Shown: positions 29,201 to 38,200 of the stretch, piece by piece
Layout: the number at the start of each line of letters is the position of its first letter
Position numbering within the stretch: the first letter of the stretch is position 1
Assembly (NCBI RefSeq): GCF_000524195.1
Contig: NW_020170404.1
Coordinates: 593,436-657,435, forward strand
DNA from: Echinococcus granulosus
Lineage: Eukaryota; Platyhelminthes; Cestoda; Cyclophyllidea; Taeniidae
Reading direction: 5' to 3'
DNA: 64,000 nucleotides
The notes under the pieces: model-generated
Databases searched by the model: none
Seen by the model: the letters and a program-made list of their open reading frames with translations, nothing else
What the model was told of the DNA's origin: nothing
Program-made: the position numbers and the translations under genes

Positions 29201-32200
29201 GTTCCATTTATTTCTATCAAGACTGGCACAAATCAAATACACTTTGAAGATTCATCGTTTGAAAAACAGAGGCGACTTTAAAAAGATTGGAGGATTAGTC
29301 AGACGAATTGTGTGTGTGTGTGTGTGTGTGCGTGTGTGTGTGTATGGAGGGGGTGGGTGTTGGTCTACATTCGTATGTGAAAGGTGAAATGAAGCATTAG
29401 CGTTCAGCAAGAAAAGGGCGGATAGTGGCTTCAAGCACCGATGAAGTGCTCATGTGCCTTTAGCTCCTTACGCCCTCTACAAGAAAAATCGTGCAAATTT
29501 AAGGCCAATCGCAACAACACGACTTTTAGCATTCCCAGGGTTTAAACGCAGCTTACGCTATTCGAAGTTCGTGCACCAGTAGAGCGAATTTTGGGCTTAA
29601 AGAAAGTGGAAAATAAAGGGGTTAGGTGACTTTTCAGCGTCGAATTCTCTTAGCCAAGTATGGTGTGAGTTAAGTCACGTTTTTTGGATTTGTGCACATA
29701 GAAACGGAAATTTGAGAATTTTGGAGGAAATGAGGTTGGTGTTTTAATCACCCTCTTCAAAATTCTTTGCAGCGAATTTAATAATTTCAAATTGTAGATG
29801 AGCTGTGTACTCGCATAGTCAAGATATGACTCAGTGCAAGTCAGTATGTCACTTACGTCGTTGTTGTTGACCATACGTCTTCCTACTGAAAAATGAGAAA
29901 GAATTGTTTGGCATGGGATGCAATAACTTTCCATGACAAAAACATGTAAGTGATTATATTCAATCCTGTCCATTACTATGGCTGCAGTAAAGTTAGTAGA
30001 CTAACACCGAAGAAAATGACAAAGAGAAGTGGAAGGTCAATGAGCAATTACCCGTAGCCCCTGGAGGGGGACCCTGCGGTTTGCCCTTCTGCGGGCGATC
30101 TAGATTTGTGCAAAGAAAAAGCATTTGTAATATTAATATATGTAATAAACAGTTATTCAAGATCAAGCATGAAATCTCGGTGCAACCAAATATCATTATT
30201 AGAATTCGCTTTGCTTTTTAAATAAGCAAGTTTTTATTAAGTTTATATTAAACAATAAACATTGGGGTTTTCCCTCACGTGGTCGGTACTGATGCCTCTG
30301 TGGCTCATCATCTTCATACTGGAAGTGTTCTACAATATACGCGAGTGGAAGCACTTGATATTGTGTATAAACTGCAACAGATTTGACAAATCAAACTGGG
30401 CTAAATTTATGCACGGTAACAGACAAAAATGTCGAACCCTTTCTAGGCGGTCTGCGTGAGGGGCGACGTGTGCGCTCTACGTGCTCATCTATAAGGCGGG
30501 AGGAATAACAGACGTCAAATTGTTGTAATAAAGTCCGAATAAAATACAACAAACCAAAGTGAGGGTGGCACTCACAGGTTTCTTCAGAGTTCTCTGAGTG
30601 TTCTGATGGTTCAGACCCTGAAGCAAGAGGAAATTTGTAATAAACAGAAGCAAACTATTTACGCATTTTACTGCGTAGATCGGTTGCTAATAGGGACATA
30701 CATGACTCCGATGAAAAGTCATCAGTAATTGGCTTTCGTCCTAAAAACAGATTAACTTCAAGTAAGTACTAAACATTGCGAACGCAAGCCATTGTTTCCC
30801 TTTGCATGCAATCACTTACTTATTTTAACGTCGTCTTCATTGTTCTGTCTTGCTGGAAAAAATATAAATTTTTTTTGAACACAAAGCACCCCGTCATCTA
30901 GCGAGCAGTTAGCAAAACATTGACTTACACGGACGAGTTGTTGTTTTGCGTTCAACAACCTCTGTCAAAGTCAAACAGAAACAATATTTTTGGGTACTTA
31001 CTAACCATACCATAAAAATTCGCAGTCTTTGTAAAGGCACAACGTAGCAGCATGTTAGATTATCCCAAATTCACATGCCATTGCATAATCATGCTCCAGC
31101 AAGGGCGGTGCGGGAAACGGAGGTTACGTTATTAAAGGTCCAAACCTTCAGTGCAAGTCACGGCCCTTAGATAACACGCTTTTAGGTCAAAGAATAAACC
31201 CACCTCTATAGCCTTTTGTAGAAAAATATCGTAAACTTGTTAGGGGATTTTTACGTCTAACGAATGAATTACCCTAGTCCCTCTGTGCAGTATTTGAAAC
31301 TGAAACACTACTTATTATCGCACAGTAGACATGATTGCAGTTGCGAAAACTGCAAACACGTTGCTTGCAAATCCATCAGTAAAATCAAAATGCACTTAAA
31401 AGCGTAAAGAAACGCACGTTGTTTGCTACGCCGCGGTGGACCCTCGGAGTGCGCTGAAAAAAATTGAACCCAAAATGGTTGCGTTTTTTTATTTCAGCCT
31501 GTTACAGTCAGTAGGTTATTGGTAGCTAATTTCAAAGACCATTATAGCACGGAGGAAATCGTAGTTAATGTGAGACTGAAAGTGGAAGTGTCGAAATTGC
31601 CGGATGAAGGGGTACGTCAATTCACTTAAGGATTAGGAAAGCTTCGACACTCATGCGGACTGACAGTTGATTTACTTACATGGTTTTCTATTGTAATCTT
31701 TGCCTCGCGGACCTATTTAGGCAAATATCACCATTTAATAGACACTAATGCCACATTCTGTTAAGTAGTAGTGTAATTTTTATGGCAAAAACGAGCAACT
31801 CGAACTCTTGGAAATGGCTTTTCCTCCACGGGCAAGCCTCAATGACAGCGCTGCCGCTAAAAACCGTGTAATTCGATTAAACTTTGAGTCACTAATGAGT
31901 ATGGAGGTGGTTCGCACTCGAGTATCATTGCAACCACCAAGTGGTAAAAACATAGGCGTTCTCAAGTGTGACAAAGTGCATGACATAGCAACAACTTCTG
32001 TTTAACATACCGATATCCAATTGGCATACACTCACAAACAGCTCTGGTGAATCAGTTATCAAGCAAGCAAAAGATTTGACTCAATTAGTAACGCAGTTAT
32101 CTTACCTGATCTTCGTCGTGGTGGCACCTCAGCTGAGGGTTCACCTGCAAAAAGACGAATTAACTTAGCTGTTAATAATTGGGTTCTCCTATTACAAAAC

Positions 32201-35200
32201 ACAATTTTGCATCCAATCCCACCCACAATTTCTAACTAAGAATGTATTTACTCGGAATGCAAAGCGCCCTGCTTATCTGCAGTGTAATGAGGAGGGATAT
32301 GAATCAAAAGTACTTCTCTCATCCACTTTTATTCGCTCTTTATTCTTTTGCAAAATCCGTAGTTTGTAATGAAGTACAGGTACTCACTGTTATAATCGTC
32401 TTCGTCGCCTTGCAGGTCGGAGTATTCTAAAGCAAGAGGGCACAACAAGGATTGCGGCTAATCGAACCACATATCTAATGTATAACCTATGTAAAAAAGG
32501 ATTACCATGTTCCCGCCGGTTGTGTGGGGGCTCTCGTCTGTTAACGTTGCCAATGTTTTCCCTTGGGGTTCCTGCCTCTAGAGGAAGGGGAAGCAAATTC
32601 CTATGTGAAGGCTTCTCAATCGATTAATAAACCACAAAAAATTGTGTTATCGTTTTTATTCATTTGAATTAAGGAGTAAAACGTTAACTTTAATAAAAGC
32701 CTGATGAAACAATGAATTTATTAAAAGACCTAGGTTCTTAAGGAAACTGTCAAGAAAAACGTTGTAAAATCTGGCAGTTCCTTCGAAAAAACGAACATCT
32801 GGTTTTTTTGCAATGTATTATCTCCATTTCACATATCATTGCTAAAAGCGGATTACCTCAAACAGCTTTTACTAGCCTAATGATGCTATTTGGCCTTAAA
32901 TTGATCGTATCAACAAATTCAACTAAGGCGGTTTCTACTCGGCGGCGTGATGAGTAAATGTCGCCACGTCTTACTCCAGACTTCTAAAGGTCATACACCA
33001 GCCAATAGAACTTTGCACTTACTTGGCTTCCTAGGTTTATTATTTTGTGGTCGGTCTAGAAACAAAAAAACTGCAGTGAATATCAATAGTTGCAAGCTAC
33101 AAAACGAAGCTGTGTGAGAACAAGAAGTGGGGTATTTTGTGAACTTCTGTAAAATGTTTGTAGAATTTTTTGAGAAATTTGTGTTTAATTTACTCACATT
33201 CGTCTTCGGAATCATAGCTGTAATCTAAAAAGTTCACACCTTGGTGTAATTAGACATGCGAAAATGGCGGATATTGTCCCCTTGGTAAGTCCTCATAAGA
33301 TTCACGGTATTGTTCAGGAAAGGGACAGCCATTAATAATAACCATGTGGTTAATTACCTAGACGATCGGGCTTTTGTGGCCTTGGCGCACGACTCCTTGG
33401 AGGACCACCTAAATAAGGGCATAACTTTGTTTTACTTCAGAAGCACTTGCAAAACACTAACTCAGCAGAAACTTTAGTCTGTAGAGCATACTCTGTCTTC
33501 TTGGTTTCTCCAGAGGTTTTGGCACGGCTCTTCTTGCAGGAGGAGGAGGAGCAGCTAAAAGGGTTCAAGTGTAGGAATCTTGAATGAATTAAAGGAATCG
33601 GACCTAAACCCAACATTTCTATCATACAAAGAAACAGGGTTTAAGAGGTATGTTAACATGGAAACAGCTTCAAACGCACCTCCATCCTCCGAGACAGACT
33701 CATCATCTAAATTAATAAAGTGTTTATCAATTTCACTGCTCGAGTTTTTACCATTCCTCCAGTTACTGGGAGTTAAGTTTGATTTTATCTTTTTGTGTAT
33801 GAATAGAATTGTAAAAAAAGCACTTTTATAAAGCTTATGGAATTAACCTCGTCGCATAAGTCAAATGGGTCGAGGTTAAAATTCCTTGCTCTTAGAGGAA
33901 GACCTTTCTTGCAAATGAAAGGGGGTTGCACAGGGGAGATTACTGGTAGGTAAGTGTCCATAAGAAGTGTTAGTAACGAGACTATTGCCTTGAAAAAGAC
34001 TTGTGAGGGGTGAGTATTTGTCACCGTAATATTTATGTTTATGTTATTGACAACTTGCCATCCCAACGATGATCACAGTATTCTGCGCCTAAAAGTGGAT
34101 CATACTGTGATGATATGCGGTTTACCTCCTGCTTTAGCAGTCGCTCGCGTGGTCGAGGTAGCAAGCTTATTTAGCATAGGCGGATTTGGAAGAGAGGGAT
34201 GGCGAAACTTACGACGCCACATTCGTGGCCGTCCCGCTAAGTACTCGTAGTCATCTGAAGGCAAACACGTTCCTTATGATCTTACGGTATGTGGTGATCG
34301 TGGACCATTTTTTGAGTCCTTTTATTCTCAGGCTTAGAGAATGAGACACTAACTCCTCACTGATTCCTACGTGTAGAATTCACGTGATTGAAATGTAACT
34401 GGTTGGCCTTTTAGCTGAATACTTTTAAGAATTATTAAGTCATTCATAGTAAATGTTATTACTTCCAATTTAATTTAACTTAATGAGATTAGCTGTTAAT
34501 TGTCCCCTGCTTCTTCCACTTTCCACTCCAACGGTAGCCAACACTGTAACGTGAAAAGTCGGAGGATGGGAATGTAACGTTCACTCATACTGTCTCGGCA
34601 TAGCTGGATACTTTTAGAGGGAAGTATGACTCATTTGTTTAAAGATTTTGGCTTAATTTGAGCAAAGGATCACAGCTTTTCGATAGTTAATTTCAAATGC
34701 TCAACTCACTGTTTCGTTCCTGCTTGGGCCATCTTGGCTGCTTCCATTGGCCAACTGTAGAAACGAAAAGAGAAAAAAGGCGTCTGCAGTGACTTCACCT
34801 TTATCACTACTTGCTGCTTCGAGGGCCAAAAAATGCTCGTACGTTGAGTGCTACGCGAATGAATGAGCAGTCAGGATGGGTTAGAGGGCTCTGACGGCAA
34901 TGCTCCAACAAATTTCATCTGACCTATCCATCAGTTTTGCATTTTCTGTAAGGTTAGATGTTTTTGGTATTTTCGCATTGGTTATGGAACAAAAAGCTCC
35001 TTTTATCAGTGGAAGTTGAGGGAGAGAGAACCTGCCCTTCCGCATATTTCGTCGTTTTTGGTGATTCAGCCGAACGCCAGATGTTATATACTTATTTTAT
35101 AGAAGATTTTAAATGTCAAGGTTGGTGGAGTTAAGGGTTGTAACATTACAATGAGGTGTTTAAGGGCTTGCCTGGATTCATTCTACAATTCCGGCATAGG

Positions 35201-38200
35201 TAGGGCTTGGCTTGAAAAAGAATGTTATTGCAAGATAGCATAAACTGTGAAACAAAACGAGATTAAACATTAGTAAAAGCCAATTTTTTACGGTAAATTT
35301 AAATGGAAAAAGTGGTTTTAAGGTGAGGTATGGAGAGCCAAAAGTGCTTTGGCGTCCATTTACGGCATACCTGAGTCCATTTTGCAGTCGTCACAGATAT
35401 ATGAACTTTCTAGAGAAACAAAGAGTAACCTTAGAGTAAAAACTTTATTCATTTTTTGCATTTGAAGCGTTTTCTTGGCCAGTAAGCTCGATAAATTAGA
35501 AATTTTTAAGATGGTATCTACCATTTTCACTACCCTCTTCCGAGGAGGCCTCTGAATTGTTGAGCACCTTGTCGAAGTAGGTATCACCTAAAGTCAAAAT
35601 ACAAACAATTTACTTTGGGCAAAATTTGAAATTCACATGGAGTTTTAAAGTGGTATGTGAGTGTAGAAGTCTCGACTGGCGCAGTTACAAGGCATTGTGG
35701 GGTAGTCTGGCATACCAATAAGTGATAGGAAATCAAGAAGTGCCAGGTGAGGCACACGAGAGATGGAAAAGTGATATCGGCTTACGTGCAGGTCGGTTGT
35801 ACCTCGGCGGTGGTTGACGCCTTTGAAGGAGTGTATGGCTTCTTACATGATAGACTAGAAAGATTGACAACGACAGTGTAAACACGCGGCAATTGGTCTA
35901 TGTGTAGACAGCTTAAACAAATGAGTGGAATGACAACTTCATTCAAGATGAAGCAAAGGGAGTGAGCTTGGCTTCATGACTTAGGTAGATTCCTCGCAGC
36001 CCTTCTGATTTGAGAGTTCCGGGTCTATGGCCTCTTTTTTCCATCCGTCAATATGAATTATAGTAGGATAAAACGTAGAACCGCTGTAAAAATATAAAAA
36101 GTCGCACTCACTTCCAGAATCGGTGTCCGAACCTTGACCTTGATGATGTAAAAATAGAATTAGTATACTATAAGCAAAAAAGTTCGTAACTGATTAATTG
36201 TAATTTGCTAACCCGCTTGAGGACGACGCCTGTTTTGACTGGGCTTAGTATCCCTCTTTTCTCCTGGGAAGGAGAGGAAGAACTCGTTTAGCTTTGGGTA
36301 AATGAAAGGCAATTAAGGAGGAAATCAAGCGATTTTTCAGATATAATTACCTCCCTGCTGTTGAAGGGCTGGACCTTCCTTTCTTCTTGGTGCTAAATGA
36401 CAAATTTATCACAAGGAAATACATAGACAGTCAAATTTGCCTCTGATACTGCTAAAATTTGCATCAATTTTTGATGGAGCCTTTTACTCAAGCCTACTTG
36501 GCTGGGTAGTCAGTATAAATACACTTTACTGATGGCTGAATTTCCCGTTGTACTAATCGAAAATCTAGTCTCGCTTCTTTAAACACAACAGTAGCGCGAG
36601 ACATTTAGAGAAAACTGAGCGAAAGGAGAGGTGAGCAGAGGCAAAATTTTCGCCGTAGTTAGGGAAAGCATGGCAAGACAAAAAATCAGGCTAAAGAACG
36701 CTCCTCTGGTCGCAGTCGCCACCTTACAATAGTTCACTGGTGAGGATAAATAAAAAGATGAACAGAAACAGAAACACTCGGTTGGCGTTCACTTCTGTCG
36801 GTAATGGGATCGGCTTGTAATTCGGCTGTCAACTGTGAAACGGGCGCCAGGCAGTATCTCTTGAAGAATTGAGGTAATGCAAAGGGGTAGTAAGTTAGAG
36901 TTTGTCTCTTTAAGGAGGTTATTAAAGAAAATGTGCTCTATGGGTGAAAGTTAGCGGTGAACTTTGATTTACTCTGCGCCAAATAATTTCCACCCTTCAA
37001 AGATGGCAAATAAGGGTGTCGGCTATTGCCAGTAAATAGTAGTAACAGAGCAAAAGAAAAAAAATAAGAGCAAAGATGTGAAAAACTGAAAAGTAAACGG
37101 CTATTATGAGAATAGGTAATTAACAGGCACGGCATCGGCCTGTCAGAAAATAAGTAATGATAGGATCAGGCTTGAAGGGGGTGAAAGGACTTTAAAAACC
37201 TGAAAACGTTGAAAACCTATAATTTGAGGGAACAAAATAGATTTGTTGAAAAAAAGGAATTGTTTTGCCTAAAACTATGCCTGAGAGTTAGGCTTTCATA
37301 TACGCAGAGCGCTTTTTGACTGCACTGAGATGCCGAATCACTCACTCCCAGTTGGTTCATTGCATCATCCACATGGTTTTCAATCACACTGCCATGTCAA
37401 CCTGATTGCAAGAGAGGCAATTTTCACAGGGTGCATCAACAGTCGCCTCTGGGAGGAGTGAGCAGAAATGACCAACTTCTGGTTACCATAAAGCACGATC
37501 ACCTTCGACGGAAGGTTTGCTTTGAGAGTTAGAGTGGAGGTTGAGAATAATCACAGAGACATTGGATCGGATTACAGGTGTTAGTCATCGCAGACAAAAC
37601 GTTTATGGGGGTTAGAAGGGTGTGCTGAGTAGATTTTATTATTTTTGTAGAAAAAAATTATTTTTTTTTTTACTGTAGCTGACGTGCCTGAGGTTGTGAT
37701 AGCAATGGCATTATAAATATGATTGGAAAAACAAGGAGCAGTGACACGACTGTAGACTTTTGTGATAGCTCTGACTACTAGAGGAGGGTGGATTTGCCAC
37801 TAGGGGCTTATCTAGGAGCGATAGTAGTTCTGCCCAGCAAGACGACTGCACTTTGGCTGAATAGCTGAGGAGAGCGCATGCAGGTTATTATGTGACCTCC
37901 CACACTTACAGGAGTCGCCACCCGAGAGGTCGTATCTTTCGTATTGGTAATCTGAATTGGGCAAAATGGAACTACTTCAGTAGACGCCTCAATCTATCTC
38001 ACGACAAAAAAATAAGCCATAGAAATAGCCAACTGTGTGCAAAAGTCACCTCTGGTGAAATGGGGTGGGGAAGGGAGGAGTGGCGGTAGGAGCACAGTCA
38101 CCTAGTCTACACTAAGTGGATTGCATCGAATGACCACGGCGTCAGGAGGAGGTGACAGTTGAATGGCACATGCCTCACAAGGACCCAACGCACCCTCAGT

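Noticed and set aside
33785..34066. Minus-strand segment reading NFNLDPFDLCDE, similar to exon 17813-17763
   Set aside because: The only acceptor nearby puts it out of phase with its donor-like GTTAAT; too weak to call, possibly a degenerate copy.
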